From the NCBI RefSeq assembly GCF_025398175.1, contig NZ_CP099734.1, positions 682,001 to 746,000 on the forward strand: a stretch of DNA of 64,000 bases, read 5' to 3'. Positions within the stretch are counted from its first letter, which is position 1. Each line of letters opens with the position of its first letter. The position numbers and the translations under genes were made by a program. The stretch is from Photobacterium sp. TY1-4. Lineage in GTDB: Bacteria; Pseudomonadota; Gammaproteobacteria; Enterobacterales; Vibrionaceae. Below are positions 18,786 to 29,225 of the stretch, in pieces. The notes below the pieces were generated by a model that worked only from the letters and a program-made list of their open reading frames with translations, had not been told where the DNA came from and made no database searches.

Positions 18786-20504
18786 GTGTTGATATTTGAT
18801 GCATTAAAACAGGCGTGGCGGGAAGGCTATTCTTTTGCTGCGCTCCGGGCTGATCTGGTGGCGGGGATGACCGTCGGGGTAGTCGCAATTCCGTTGGGAA
18901 TGGCACTGGCGATTGCGATCGGGGTGCCGCCTCAGCACGGTTTGTACACGGTGATCGTCGCGGGGCTACTGGCGGCCCTGTTTGGCGGCTCGCGCTTTAA
19001 CATCAGTGGGCCGACAGCGGCATTTGTGGTGATCCTGTTGCCGATCACCCAACAATATGGACTCTCCGGCCTGATGCTGGCGACCTTGATGTCCGGGCTC
19101 ATCCTGTTACTGATGGGCGTGTTGCGGCTGGGGCAGTTGGTTGCCTATGTCCCGTACCCGGTGACGACCGGCTTCACCGCGGGGATCGGTCTGGTGATCG
19201 CTTTCCTTCAGCTGAAGGATCTGTTGGGGCTGCAGGTGAGCGGCAACCCGATTCATTTCCCGGAAAAAGTGATGGCTTTCGGCTGCGCCTTACCGAGCGT
19301 GAACTGGGCCGATGCCGGTGTGGGCGTGGCGACCATCGCCGTGTTTATCGGCTGGTCGCGGTTGAAACAACGGATACCGGCTCATGTGGTTGCCCTGGTG
19401 GCTGGCACGGTGGCGGCGCTTGCGCTCAATCAGTCAGACCGTTTGCATGTTGCTTTGTTGGGAGAGCGGTTCCAGTACCAGATTGGCGATTTGATCGGCC
19501 AGGGGATCCCACAGGTACTGCCGTCTCTGATGCTACCGTGGCAAGAGACGCCGATCACCACCGAGCTGGTGGTGGCCCTATTGCCGGCGGCATTTACCAT
19601 TGCCTTGCTCGGTTGCATCGAGTCGCTGTTGTGTGCCGTGGTGGCTGACGGGATGACCGGGACCAAGCATAACCCGAATGGCGAGCTGGTGGGTCAGGGC
19701 CTTGCCAACCTGGTGGTACCATTTTTCGGCGGGATCCCGGCCACTGCTGCGATTGCCCGGACGGCAACCAACATTCGCGCCGGGGCTTTTTCGCCGGTAT
19801 CGGCAATTGTGCATGCCCTGTTTGTCCTGGCGGCCATGTTGCTCCTGGCGCCGGTGCTGGCCTACATCCCGATGAGTGCGCTGGCCGGGCTGCTCATCAT
19901 GGTGGCCTGGAATATGTCGGAGGCCCCGCACTTTGTCCATACCATGAAGGTGGCCCCGAGACGGGATGTGGCGGTTCTGCTGGTTTGTTTCAGCCTCACC
20001 GTGGTGTTTGATATGGTGATTGCGGTCGCGGTCGGGCTACTGTTGTCCGGAATTTTGTTTATTCAGCGCATGGCTTCGCTGACGTCTGTCACGGTGGTGG
20101 CACAGACGCACCCGCATCTGGATTTTGGCGAGGATGTGGTGGTGTATGATATTAACGGCCCGCTGTTCTTTGCTGCCAGCGAGAAAGCGCTGAGCGTGAT
20201 TGGCCGTCTGCCGCAGCCGCCCCGTGCGCTGGTATTGGATTTTACCGATGTGACGACCATGGATATTACGGCGATTCGGGCCCTGGATATGGCCCTGGCC
20301 AGGGCCGGGGATTATCCGGTGTATCTGCTGGGGGTTGCGGCGCACGTTGAGCGGAAGCTGGCGGCCGCCGGGGTCCTTGCCGCCACGCAAGTTCAACTTT
20401 ACTCATCTCCGCAGTCATTACGTGAGCATTTGAGCACAAAGCGTCACAATGTGGCGCCTCAGGAGTCGACACCTTCTGTGGTTTCTATGTACACTGCGGG
20501 CTAG
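18786..20504 (+). CDS. SulP family anion transporter with STAS domain
   Basis: A 572-residue SLC26/SulP permease. The N-terminal part shows the SulP signature region ('AGMTVGVVAIPLGMALAIAIGVPPQHGLYTVIVAGL', about 21-56) and 10 or more hydrophobic segments to about 430. A C-terminal cytoplasmic STAS domain (about 445-545; 'LVLDFTDVTTMDITAIRALD') follows. The family carries sulfate, bicarbonate or dicarboxylates; the substrate cannot be read from sequence. The start is GTG at 18786 ('MLIFDALKQAW') behind 'caggggtaa'. It has no obvious functional link to fadE or gmhA. Confidence 0.92.
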   Translation: MLIFDALKQAWREGYSFAALRADLVAGMTVGVVAIPLGMALAIAIGVPPQHGLYTVIVAGLLAALFGGSRFNISGPTAAFVVILLPITQQYGLSGLMLATLMSGLILLLMGVLRLGQLVAYVPYPVTTGFTAGIGLVIAFLQLKDLLGLQVSGNPIHFPEKVMAFGCALPSVNWADAGVGVATIAVFIGWSRLKQRIPAHVVALVAGTVAALALNQSDRLHVALLGERFQYQIGDLIGQGIPQVLPSLMLPWQETPITTELVVALLPAAFTIALLGCIESLLCAVVADGMTGTKHNPNGELVGQGLANLVVPFFGGIPATAAIARTATNIRAGAFSPVSAIVHALFVLAAMLLLAPVLAYIPMSALAGLLIMVAWNMSEAPHFVHTMKVAPRRDVAVLLVCFSLTVVFDMVIAVAVGLLLSGILFIQRMASLTSVTVVAQTHPHLDFGEDVVVYDINGPLFFAASEKALSVIGRLPQPPRALVLDFTDVTTMDITAIRALDMALARAGDYPVYLLGVAAHVERKLAAAGVLAATQVQLYSSPQSLREHLSTKRHNVAPQESTPSVVSMYTAG

Positions 20505-20581
20505 GGCAGAGAAGCCTCTGCCGGGCGGGATAGCTGCCTGGCCGGGGCTCAGAACCGTAAATCAATAATAGAGATGAGCCT

Positions 20582-21163
20582 ATGTACCAAGACCTGATCC
20601 GTGCAGAGCTGACAGAAGCTGCTGACGTACTGAACCGCTTTCTGAGCGATGAGAAGAACCTTGCTGATATTGAAGCGGCGGCGAAGCTGCTGGCAGCATC
20701 GTTTAAGCAGGGTGGTAAGGTATTGTCCTGCGGAAACGGCGGGTCCCACTGTGATGCAATGCATTTTGCCGAAGAGCTGACGGGTCGTTACCGTGAAAAC
20801 CGTCCGGGGTATCCGGGCATCGCCATTTCTGATCCAAGCCACCTGTCTTGCGTCAGTAATGACTTTGGCTACGAGTACGTCTTTTCGCGTTACCTGGAAG
20901 CCGTCGGTGCCGCAGGCGACGTGCTGTTCGGTCTGTCCACTTCTGGAAACTCAGGCAATATCCTGAAAGCGATTGAAGCGGCAAAGGCCAAAGGCATGAA
21001 AACCATTGCCCTGACCGGCAAAGATGGCGGCCAGATGGCTGGTTTGGCCGATGTGGAAATCCGGGTTCCTCACTTCGGATTTGCTGATCGTATTCAGGAA
21101 GTTCATATTAAAATTATCCATATTTTAATTATGCTGGTTGAAAAAGAAATGGCTTCGGCGTAA
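20582..21163 (+). CDS. gmhA: Phosphoheptose isomerase
   Basis: A 193-residue SIS-domain enzyme converting sedoheptulose 7-phosphate to D-glycero-D-manno-heptose 7-phosphate, the first step of ADP-heptose synthesis for the LPS inner core. The phosphosugar-binding '[11 protein letters not shown]' (49-59) and 'STSGNSGN' (119-126) are present. The zinc/catalytic residues H61, E65 and H180 match the E. coli numbering. Length equals the E. coli enzyme (also called lpcA). It is upstream of yafJ (44-nt gap), as in enterobacteria. Confidence 0.97.
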   Translation: MYQDLIRAELTEAADVLNRFLSDEKNLADIEAAAKLLAASFKQGGKVLSCGNGGSHCDAMHFAEELTGRYRENRPGYPGIAISDPSHLSCVSNDFGYEYVFSRYLEAVGAAGDVLFGLSTSGNSGNILKAIEAAKAKGMKTIALTGKDGGQMAGLADVEIRVPHFGFADRIQEVHIKIIHILIMLVEKEMASA

Positions 21164-21207
21164 GTCCGACCATCGAGACAACCGGGTCAATGAGAGTATA
21201 AAGGACT

Positions 21208-21996
21208 ATGTGTGAGCTACTTGGCATGAGTGCCAATGTGCCGACGGATATTTGTTTCAGCTTTACCGGGCTGATGCAGCGGGGCGGTAAAACCGGCCCG
21301 CACCGGGACGGGTGGGGGATCACGTTCTACGAAGGACGGGGGTTTCGCACGTTTAAAGATCCCAATCCCAGCTGTTACTCGCGAATTGCCGAACTGGTTC
21401 AGGAATACCCGATCAAAAGTTGCGCCGTGATCAGCCATATTCGCCAGGCCAACCGCGGCGGCGTCAGCCTGGAGAACACCCATCCCTTTACCCGGGAATT
21501 GTGGGGCCAGTATTGGACGTTTGCCCATAATGGTCAGCTGACCGGCTATGACGCGCTTGATACCGGGCGTTTCAAGGCGGTGGGCGATACCGACAGTGAA
21601 ATTGCATTTTGCTGGTTGCTGAATCAACTGGAAGCCCGCTTTCCGGAGCAGCCTGAGCAGATGGAGCCGTTCTACGCATTCGTGGCGACGTGCTGTGATC
21701 AACTGCGCCAGCTTGGTGTGTACAATATGTTGCTCAGTAATGGTGAGTATGTCTTTACCTACTGTACCAACAATCTGCACTGGATCACCCGCCGGGCGCC
21801 GTTTGGCCGGGCATCGCTGATTGATGAAGACGTGACGATCGACTTTCAGCAGGAAACCACGCCGAATGACGTGGTGACGGTGATTGCAACCCAGCCGCTG
21901 ACCAATGATGAAAGCTGGCATAAGATGCAGCCCGGCGAGCTCAGTGTGTTTTATCTGGGTGAGCAAATCTTTAACCGGGTGGTGACGTCGACCTGA
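21208..21996 (+). CDS. yafJ: Class II glutamine amidotransferase YafJ
   Basis: A 262-residue protein with an Ntn-type glutamine amidotransferase fold. Cys2, exposed after removal of Met1 ('MCELLGM'), is the nucleophile. 'THPFTRELWGQYWTFAHNGQL' is the conserved substrate-binding region. It lacks a partner synthase domain, so it may act as a stand-alone amidase of unknown substrate. It probably shares a transcript with gmhA. The start has 'aagga' upstream, and a strong terminator follows. Confidence 0.93.
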   Translation: MCELLGMSANVPTDICFSFTGLMQRGGKTGPHRDGWGITFYEGRGFRTFKDPNPSCYSRIAELVQEYPIKSCAVISHIRQANRGGVSLENTHPFTRELWGQYWTFAHNGQLTGYDALDTGRFKAVGDTDSEIAFCWLLNQLEARFPEQPEQMEPFYAFVATCCDQLRQLGVYNMLLSNGEYVFTYCTNNLHWITRRAPFGRASLIDEDVTIDFQQETTPNDVVTVIATQPLTNDESWHKMQPGELSVFYLGEQIFNRVVTST

Positions 21997-22040
21997 GTGG
22001 CTCGCCGCAATCCAACGGTCGTGCCCGAAGCACAAAGATA

Positions 22041-22070
22041 AAAAAACGCGACCCGGAGGTCGCGTTTTTT
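22041..22070. terminator. Bidirectional terminator yafJ / purN
   Basis: The hairpin 'aaaaaacgcgacc' / 'ggtcgcgtttttt' lies between convergent yafJ and purN, with A and T tracts on both sides. Confidence 0.92.
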
Positions 22071-22104
22071 ATGTTTTATTATCCATGCGGTTCCGGCCAG
22101 CGGT

Positions 22105-22752
22105 TTAGGACTCGTCCGTGGCATAGCCGGTCGGTGGCAGGATTTGACCGTCAAGGATCGCGTGCTCATCGGCCATACTCAGACGCCCTTCGGTAAACCA
22201 ACGGGTGACGAGTGGGTAGATGCGGTGTTCCTGCTCCTGAACCCGGGCCATCACTTCTTCGGCGGTATCCCCGGCGAAAATCGGCACCTTGGCCTGGAGG
22301 ATCACCGGTCCGCCGTCGAGCTCCTCGGTCACAAAGTGAACGCTGGTGCCATGCTCCGAGTCACCAGCATCAATGGCGCGCTGATGGGTATGCAGTCCGG
22401 TATATTTCGGCAGCAGAGATGGGTGAATATTCAGCATCCGGCCCCGGTAGTGGCGAACGAACTCATCACTGAGAATCCGCATGAAACCCGCCAGGATCAC
22501 CAGATCCGGGGCAAAGGTGTCCATCTGCTCGGCCATCGCGCGGTCGTAACTGTCGCGATCGCTGAATGTGGCTGCCGAGAGGTGCACGGTCTCGATCCCG
22601 GCCAGGCGCGCACGCTCCAGACCATAGGCATCTGCTTTGTTGGAAAGCACCGCCGCGATCCTGGCATTGGGAAGACGACCTTCCGCGCAGGCATCAATCA
22701 AAGCCTGAAGGTTGGAGCCGCTCCCGGAGATCAGGACAACGATGTTTTTCAT
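22105..22752 (-). CDS. purN: Phosphoribosylglycinamide formyltransferase (PurN)
   Basis: A 215-residue GAR transformylase that uses 10-formyl-tetrahydrofolate in step 3 of purine synthesis. The phosphate loop 'ISGSGSNLQALI' (8-19) and catalytic N108, H110 ('LNIHPSLLP') and D146 ('EELDGGPV') are present. It starts 2 nt after the purM stop, so purMN is one operon. Confidence 0.97.
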   Translation of the reverse strand: MKNIVVLISGSGSNLQALIDACAEGRLPNARIAAVLSNKADAYGLERARLAGIETVHLSAATFSDRDSYDRAMAEQMDTFAPDLVILAGFMRILSDEFVRHYRGRMLNIHPSLLPKYTGLHTHQRAIDAGDSEHGTSVHFVTEELDGGPVILQAKVPIFAGDTAEEVMARVQEQEHRIYPLVTRWFTEGRLSMADEHAILDGQILPPTGYATDES

Positions 22753-22754
22753 CG

Positions 22755-23795
22755 TTATTTGATCTCCACTTGCTCTTCACCCGCGTCAGCGGCCGCGATT
22801 TCACCCAGCAGCCAGGCATTTTCGCCTTCCGCGTTCAGGATCTCAATTGCCTGCTGCGCCTGGGTTTGCGGCAGAGCAATCACCAGGCCGACACCACAGT
22901 TGAAGGTGCGGTACATCTCGTAAGTGTCGACGTTCCCGGCTTGTTGAAGCCAGCTGAACACTGCCGGCCATTCCCAGCTGTTGCCGTCAACCACCGCTTT
23001 GGTGCCTTGTGGCAGAACGCGTGGGATGTTTTCCCAGAAACCGCCGCCGGTGATATGAGAGATCGCATGCACCTCGCAGCTTTCCATCATTTTCAGGGTC
23101 GATTTCACATAAATTTTGGTCGGCTCCAGCAGGTGCTCTGCCAGAGGTTTACCGTTCAGGTCCTGGTTCAGATCGGCTTGTGAGACTTCAATAATTTTGC
23201 GGATCAGCGAGAAACCGTTCGAGTGCGGACCGCTTGAAGCCACGGCAATCAGGGCATCACCCGCCTGGACTTTGCTGCCGTCAATGATCTCGGATTTCTC
23301 AACCACGCCAACACAAAATCCGGCGACATCATAGTCTTCACCGTGGTACATGCCCGGCATTTCTGCAGTTTCCCCGCCAATCAGGGCACAGCCCGATTGT
23401 ACGCAGCCTTCACCGATCCCGGCCACCACGTTAGCCGCGGTGTCGACGTCCAGTTTACCGGTGGCGTAATAGTCCAGGAAGAACAGCGGCTCGGCGCCCT
23501 GAACAATCAGATCATTGACGCACATCGCGACCAAATCGATCCCAATCGTGTCATGTTTGTTCAAGTCCATCGCCAGGCGAAGCTTGGTCCCAACCCCGTC
23601 GGTACCAGAAACCAACACTGGCTCTTTGTACTTGGTCGGCAGTGAGCAAAGCGCTCCGAATCCCCCGATGCCGCCCATGACTTCCGGACGGTGGGTGCGC
23701 TTGACAACCCCTTTAATACGATCAACTAAGGCATTGCCCGCATCAATATCCACACCAGCATCTTTGTAACTAAGAGAAGAGTTGTTGCCGCTCAC
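22755..23795 (-). CDS. purM: Phosphoribosylformylglycinamidine cyclo-ligase (AIR synthetase)
   Basis: A 346-residue ATP-dependent enzyme that closes the imidazole ring, converting FGAM to AIR in purine synthesis. The family signatures '[10 protein letters not shown]', '[11 protein letters not shown]' and '[15 protein letters not shown]' are present and length is normal. It is the first gene of purMN and divergent from upp. A near-consensus PurR box lies 64 bp upstream of the start, so repression by PurR with guanine or hypoxanthine is expected. Confidence 0.98.
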   Translation of the reverse strand: MSGNNSSLSYKDAGVDIDAGNALVDRIKGVVKRTHRPEVMGGIGGFGALCSLPTKYKEPVLVSGTDGVGTKLRLAMDLNKHDTIGIDLVAMCVNDLIVQGAEPLFFLDYYATGKLDVDTAANVVAGIGEGCVQSGCALIGGETAEMPGMYHGEDYDVAGFCVGVVEKSEIIDGSKVQAGDALIAVASSGPHSNGFSLIRKIIEVSQADLNQDLNGKPLAEHLLEPTKIYVKSTLKMMESCEVHAISHITGGGFWENIPRVLPQGTKAVVDGNSWEWPAVFSWLQQAGNVDTYEMYRTFNCGVGLVIALPQTQAQQAIEILNAEGENAWLLGEIAAADAGEEQVEIK

Positions 23796-23858
23796 AAGAG
23801 ATCCCTCATCGCATTAAAGTAAAAAAGCGGGGCTATGATAACAGCAGTCAAACCAGAA

Positions 23859-23874
23859 AGGAAAACGTTTGCGT
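23859..23874. promoter_or_regulatory. PurR operator upstream of purM
   Basis: The 16-mer 'aggaaaacgtttgcgt' matches the E. coli PurR consensus ACGCAAACGTTTGCGT at 14 of 16 positions, including the whole CAAACGTTTG-like core apart from its first base. It is placed in the purM-upp divergent region. It most likely controls purMN; an effect on upp is possible. Confidence 0.8.
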
Positions 23875-23945
23875 CAATAAATTTGCCTGGGTAAAACCTG
23901 AGCAAACGCAATGCATACCCCTACACGACAAGATGTAGTCTAGTG

Positions 23946-23951
23946 TATAAT
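23946..23951 (+). promoter_or_regulatory. upp: -10 element of the upp promoter
   Basis: A perfect TATAAT lies 41 bp upstream of the upp ATG. The best -35 candidate ('acgaca') is poorly spaced, so only the -10 box is called with some confidence. Confidence 0.5.
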
Positions 23952-23991
23952 AGTGCGATTTTTTGAAAATTTGCTTGCTTAGGAGCCAGAC

Positions 23992-24618
23992 ATGAAAGTC
24001 GTTGAGGTAAAACACCCACTGGTAAAACATAAGATTGGTCTTATGCGCGAAGGTGACATCAGCACGAAACGTTTCCGTGAATTGGCAACGGAAGTTGGTA
24101 GCCTGCTGACTTATGAAGCGACTTCAGACTTCGAAACAGAAAAGGTTACTATCGAAGGCTGGAACGGTCAAGTTGAGATCGACCAGATTAAAGGTAAGAA
24201 AGTAACGGTTGTTCCGATCCTGCGTGCAGGTCTGGGGATGATGGACGGCGTGCTGGAGCACATGCCAAGTGCCCGTATCTCAACGGTGGGGATCTACCGC
24301 GACGAGGAAACGCTGGAGCCGGTTCCGTATTTCCACAAGCTGGCTTCTAACATTGATGAGCGCATGGCGCTGGTGGTTGACCCGATGCTGGCAACCGGTG
24401 GCTCGATGATCGCCACAATTGACCTGCTGAAAGAGCACGGCTGTAAATCCATTAAAGTGCTGGTTCTGGTTGCTGCACCAGAAGGGGTTGAGGCTCTGGA
24501 AAAAGCGCACCCGGATGTTGAGCTGTACACTGCGGCAATCGATCAGAAGCTGAATGACAAAGGATACATCGTTCCGGGTCTGGGCGATGCCGGCGATAAG
24601 ATCTTCGGTACCAAGTAA
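23992..24618 (+). CDS. upp: Uracil phosphoribosyltransferase
   Basis: A 208-residue cytoplasmic enzyme joining uracil and PRPP to give UMP (pyrimidine salvage); E. coli Upp is also 208. The PRPP-binding loop is '[12 protein letters not shown]' (about 129-140) and the uracil-binding C-terminus '[18 protein letters not shown]' is present. The ATG follows 'aggag'. It lies beside uraA, though here uraA is convergent rather than in the same operon. Confidence 0.98.
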   Translation: MKVVEVKHPLVKHKIGLMREGDISTKRFRELATEVGSLLTYEATSDFETEKVTIEGWNGQVEIDQIKGKKVTVVPILRAGLGMMDGVLEHMPSARISTVGIYRDEETLEPVPYFHKLASNIDERMALVVDPMLATGGSMIATIDLLKEHGCKSIKVLVLVAAPEGVEALEKAHPDVELYTAAIDQKLNDKGYIVPGLGDAGDKIFGTK

Positions 24619-24639
24619 GCATCAACATCAGTGACACAA

Positions 24640-24665
24640 GAACCGGGCCCTGCCCGGTTTTTTTC
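24640..24665 (+). terminator. upp terminator
   Basis: The hairpin 'aaccgggcc' / 'gcccggtt' is followed by a T tract, 22 bp after the upp stop. Confidence 0.88.
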
Positions 24666-24828
24666 TGTCTGAGATCTGCCGAACCCTTATCCGGTGCGGG
24701 ACATGTCTCTGACTCCAACCTCTGAATCTTCACCGTGCGCCCGGCTGTTTTGAACCAATCAGGTCAATCAGGGAGTAACGGATTGACCTGGGCTAACTTA
24801 ACCGACGCGGCCTGATGGGCTGGCCATA

Positions 24829-24858
24829 AAAAACGCAGAAGCGGGGGCTTCTGCGTTT
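24829..24858 (-). terminator. uraA terminator
   Basis: The stem 'aaaacgcagaagc' / 'gcttctgcgtttt' is followed on the minus strand by T6. It lies 38 bp beyond the uraA stop. Confidence 0.9.
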
Positions 24859-24895
24859 TGGGGGATCTTGCCTATTGTTTGCGAGAGGCTGGGAC

Positions 24896-26146
24896 TTAGC
24901 GCGTGGACTCTTCCATTTGCGCGTTGTCGACCACGTGGTTCTCGCCCAGATTGTCCGGCAGAACCAGGTTCAGCACAATGGCGACAATGCCGCACAGGCT
25001 GACGCCTTGCAGGCTGAATTCACCGATGCCGAATGCCATGCCGCCGATGCCGAAGACCAGGGTTACCGCGACAATCACCAGATTACGTGCTTTGTGCAGA
25101 TCCACTTGGTTCTTGATCAGGGTGTTGAGGCCAACGGTGGCAATGGAGCCGAACAGCAAAATCATGATCCCGCCCATCACCGGCACCGGGATGGTTTGCA
25201 GCGAAGCGCCCAGCTTGCCGACAAAGGCCAGCACCAGCGCGGTAACGGCAGCCCAGGTCATAATCACCGGGTTGAAAGCTTTGGTCAGCATCACCGCACC
25301 GGTGACTTCTGAATAGGTGGTATTTGGCGGCGCGCCGAATAAAGAGGCAGCCATGGTTGCGACCCCGTCACCCGCCATGGTCCGGTGCAGGCCCGGCTTT
25401 TTCAGGTAGTCTTTCCCGGTGACGTTGGAGATGGCCAGCATATCGCCGACGTGCTCTACCGCCGGGGCAATGGCGACCGGGATCATAAACAGGATGGCAT
25501 TGATGTTAAATTCCGGGAACGTGAAGTTCGGCAAAGACAGCCAACTGGCCTGGGCCACTGGCGTAAAGTCGACCACACCGAAGAACAGGCTGGTGGTGTA
25601 ACCGGCAACAATCCCGCCCACAATCGGGACCAGCTTCAGGAAGCCTTTGGCGAAGACGCTCAGCACAATGGTGACCAGCAGAGAGATCGTCGAAATCCAC
25701 AGCGCAGCATCACCATCGATCAGCTGTACGGCACCGTCTCCGGTTTTCCCCAGCGCCATATTGACCGCAACCGGTGCCAGACCCAGACCAATCACCATGA
25801 TCACCGGGCCAACCACCACCGGTGGCAGCAGTTTATGAATAATGGCGACACCGCGCACTTTGATCACGGCACTCATCAACACGTAAACAACCCCGGCAGC
25901 CATCAGGCCACTCATGGTCCCGGCAACACCCCAGGTTTGGACGCCATACATAATCGGAGCAATAAACGCAAAAGAGGAAGCGAGAAAGATGGGAACGGAG
26001 CGTTTGGTGATGAATTGAAAAAGAAGGGTACCAATACCTGCGCCAAATAGCGCCACACTCGGATCCAGCCCGGTTAATAGTGGTACCAGAACCAATGCAC
26101 CAAACGCGACAAACAGCATTTGAGCGCCCTGTACAACCTGCATCAT
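24896..26146 (-). CDS. uraA: Uracil permease (uracil:proton symporter)
   Basis: A 416-residue NCS2 family transporter with about 14 hydrophobic segments. It imports uracil for use by Upp. Conserved parts include 'ASSFAFIAP' and the transport motif region 'PVAIAPAVEHVGDMLAISNVTGKD', whose His/Glu pair is characteristic. I chose the ATG at 26146 ('MMQVVQGAQMLFVAFGALVLVP', upstream 'ggtgga') because it begins where the family begins. An in-frame start at 26272 would add 42 unusual residues. Confidence 0.93.
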   Translation of the reverse strand: MMQVVQGAQMLFVAFGALVLVPLLTGLDPSVALFGAGIGTLLFQFITKRSVPIFLASSFAFIAPIMYGVQTWGVAGTMSGLMAAGVVYVLMSAVIKVRGVAIIHKLLPPVVVGPVIMVIGLGLAPVAVNMALGKTGDGAVQLIDGDAALWISTISLLVTIVLSVFAKGFLKLVPIVGGIVAGYTTSLFFGVVDFTPVAQASWLSLPNFTFPEFNINAILFMIPVAIAPAVEHVGDMLAISNVTGKDYLKKPGLHRTMAGDGVATMAASLFGAPPNTTYSEVTGAVMLTKAFNPVIMTWAAVTALVLAFVGKLGASLQTIPVPVMGGIMILLFGSIATVGLNTLIKNQVDLHKARNLVIVAVTLVFGIGGMAFGIGEFSLQGVSLCGIVAIVLNLVLPDNLGENHVVDNAQMEESTR

Positions 26147-26449
26147 TGTTGTTTCCACCCTGTCTGAAAAAAAATCGCGGAATGCTATCACGGATGTAAT
26201 CGTTTGCCCATTTGCCGGACAGGAAAAAACCACTTGCTCATCAGGGATGTTGAAAAGTTTAATTTTGGTCACCTTTTAATGTAACGATTGTATTTCGTTG
26301 CATGCATTGGTGCGGTTGTTTCGGTCGTCTGAGGCGGCTCAGGTTACGGGAGTTGGAAGAAAGCGCACGCCTGGCGTGGATTTTCTCACGCTAGCAGTTG
26401 CCGATACTGGCTGGTTCATTCTATGATCGGGCATTAAGTCAATGATGAT
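26147..26449. other. Divergent promoter region uraA / DUF2066 gene
   Basis: 303 bp between two divergent starts. It includes the open 42-codon extension upstream of uraA. I see no RNA gene or convincing operator. Confidence 0.5.
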
Positions 26450-27634
26450 ATGAGTCTTCTAATGCTGCGTATTGCTCTACTCCTGTGCGCTTTCCTGGCC
26501 TGGCCATTGAAAGCTGCAACAGTGACCAATCTGTATCAGGCGGAAGTGGTGTTGCCGGATACTGATCGGGCGTCTGAAACGAAAGCGCGGGAAGCTGCGC
26601 TGGCGCAGGTGCTGGTCAAAGTGTCGGGTCAAAGTACCATTACCGAGAATGAAGTGATCCAAAAGGCGATGGCCAACAGCCGCGTGTATGTCAGCCAGTT
26701 TGGTTATGGTAGCCAGGATGGCCAGCAAACCCTGGCGCTGGCGTTTGACCGGGGGCAAGTGCGTAATCTGCTGACCCAGGCGAATGCCACTCTGTGGCGG
26801 GAAGAGCGGCCGAGCGTGTTGGTGTGGCTGGTGAAAGATGCCAATCGCAATCGGGACATTGTCTGGGATCAGTCCGGCAGTGTGCTGACCGCCCAACTGA
26901 AACGGGCTGCTGACCAACGCGGGGTGCCGGTGATGGTGCCGATTGGCGACTTTGAAGATGTTACCGCGATTAATATTCCGGATCTGTGGGGCGGTTTTGT
27001 GCAGCCGATTGCAGGCGCCAGTGCCCGATATCAGCCGGACGCCATTCTGGTGATCCGCATGCGCCAGTCTGCGGCTGATAATGTCGATCTTGGTTGGCAG
27101 CTGTTTGCCGATACTCCGGAGCAGTTGGCGAATTCGCAAACCATGCCGGCAGAAGGTCGCGCGGCGGGCAGTACGGCAGATGCCCTGAAGCAGATGATGG
27201 ATCAGGTCGCCGACACGCTGGCGGCCAAGTATGCGGTACCGCTGGGCGGCGCGGCCAGTGATGCTTTCGCCATTGAGGTGGCCAATATTCGCACCACGGA
27301 AGACTTCTTTGCCCTGGAGCGGTTGCTGACCAATCTCACGTCGGTCGCTTCGGTTAATGCCAGCCGTGTGCAAGGGGACAGCGTGATCTTTGCCGTGAAC
27401 CTGTTGAGCACAGAAAACGCGTTTTATCAGGAGCTGGGCCGGGATACCCGCCTGAGCCGGGCAGCGGCGGCGTTGCCGGGTACTGAGCCGGGGGGCATGT
27501 CTCCGGAAGAGAAGCTGCAGGTGTTGTACGCCGGTGTTGAATCGGACACGGCTCTCGACCCGGATGCGGTGGATGTGTCAGCGACCCTGGCTCAGCCTCG
27601 GATCGAGCGGAACCAGTTCTACTGGCGCCCTTAG
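26450..27634 (+). CDS. DUF2066 domain-containing exported protein
   Basis: A 394-residue protein with a signal peptide (about 1-22, ending 'WPLKAATV') and a DUF2066 region ('REAALAQVLVKVSGQSTI...', about 40-230). Function is unknown; the family is conserved at this place in vibrios. The likely location is the periplasm. The start ATG at 26450 overlaps an upstream 'gatgatatg'; a second ATG 12 nt on is also possible. It is followed by a strong bidirectional terminator rather than by hda. Confidence 0.88.
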   Translation: MSLLMLRIALLLCAFLAWPLKAATVTNLYQAEVVLPDTDRASETKAREAALAQVLVKVSGQSTITENEVIQKAMANSRVYVSQFGYGSQDGQQTLALAFDRGQVRNLLTQANATLWREERPSVLVWLVKDANRNRDIVWDQSGSVLTAQLKRAADQRGVPVMVPIGDFEDVTAINIPDLWGGFVQPIAGASARYQPDAILVIRMRQSAADNVDLGWQLFADTPEQLANSQTMPAEGRAAGSTADALKQMMDQVADTLAAKYAVPLGGAASDAFAIEVANIRTTEDFFALERLLTNLTSVASVNASRVQGDSVIFAVNLLSTENAFYQELGRDTRLSRAAAALPGTEPGGMSPEEKLQVLYAGVESDTALDPDAVDVSATLAQPRIERNQFYWRP

Positions 27635-27662
27635 TCCGCTCCCACGTAGCGGCACCGTGAAT

Positions 27663-27700
27663 GATAAAAAAACCGGCCCTCTCTGAGAGGCCGGTTTTTG
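27663..27700. terminator. Bidirectional terminator DUF2066 / DUF2069
   Basis: The hairpin 'aaaaaccggccctct' / 'agaggccggttttt', with flanking A and T tracts, lies between convergent genes. Confidence 0.92.
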
Positions 27701-27729
27701 TTTTTGTCAGCTGCCGAGGTGACGTCGGG

Positions 27730-28161
27730 TTACTTTTCTTGTTTCTCGTGGGCTTCCCGCTCTTCTTTTTCGACCTGGGACAGTCTTTTCAACTTAATGC
27801 CCAGCTCCCGGCCACGCTGACGGGCAAACAGGATGTTGGCGATAAATGCGCTGGCGGTAATGCCCAGCTCAATGAGGGCCAGCAGGCGTTCTCCATCGTC
27901 AATCCACAAAATCGTCAGGGCGTGGAGGAAGTAGAACATCAGAATGAAATTGGCCCAGGCGTGGGTGTAGGGCTTCCCTTCCAGGATCCCTTTGAGCGGC
28001 AACAGCATCGGCAAGACCCACATCCCGGCCACGACCAGATTGTTGAGGTGCGGGTGCGGGGAGATCGCACTTTGCCACAGGCCAACCCAGAGGATCAGCG
28101 ACAGGTTGGCGGTCAGCGCGAAGTAACGCAGGTTTTGCGTTGAAGGGCTCATTGGTGTCAT
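27730..28161 (-). CDS. DUF2069 inner-membrane protein
   Basis: A 143-residue membrane protein with four hydrophobic segments (about 13-31, 41-58, 72-90, 97-114) and a highly charged C-terminal tail (KRLSQVEKEEREAHEKQEK). Function is unknown. It is downstream of wrbA by 12 nt and so probably the last gene of arsC-wrbA-DUF2069. Confidence 0.87.
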   Translation of the reverse strand: MTPMSPSTQNLRYFALTANLSLILWVGLWQSAISPHPHLNNLVVAGMWVLPMLLPLKGILEGKPYTHAWANFILMFYFLHALTILWIDDGERLLALIELGITASAFIANILFARQRGRELGIKLKRLSQVEKEEREAHEKQEK

Positions 28162-28173
28162 GCATTGATCCTT

Positions 28174-29111
<938 letters not shown>

Positions 29112-29225
29112 GAGATCTCCAATCGATGAGGTGCATCCTGCTGAACCGGTGGGTTAGCAGGATGGAAAATAAATGTTGCAGCCCTATTGTAGTGGAACTG
29201 CAACCTGGAATAAAAGTGAAGTGGC

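Noticed and set aside
23848..24030. A 60-codon minus-strand frame across the purM-upp region
   Set aside because: It covers the PurR box, the upp promoter and the upp start, and has no family resemblance.
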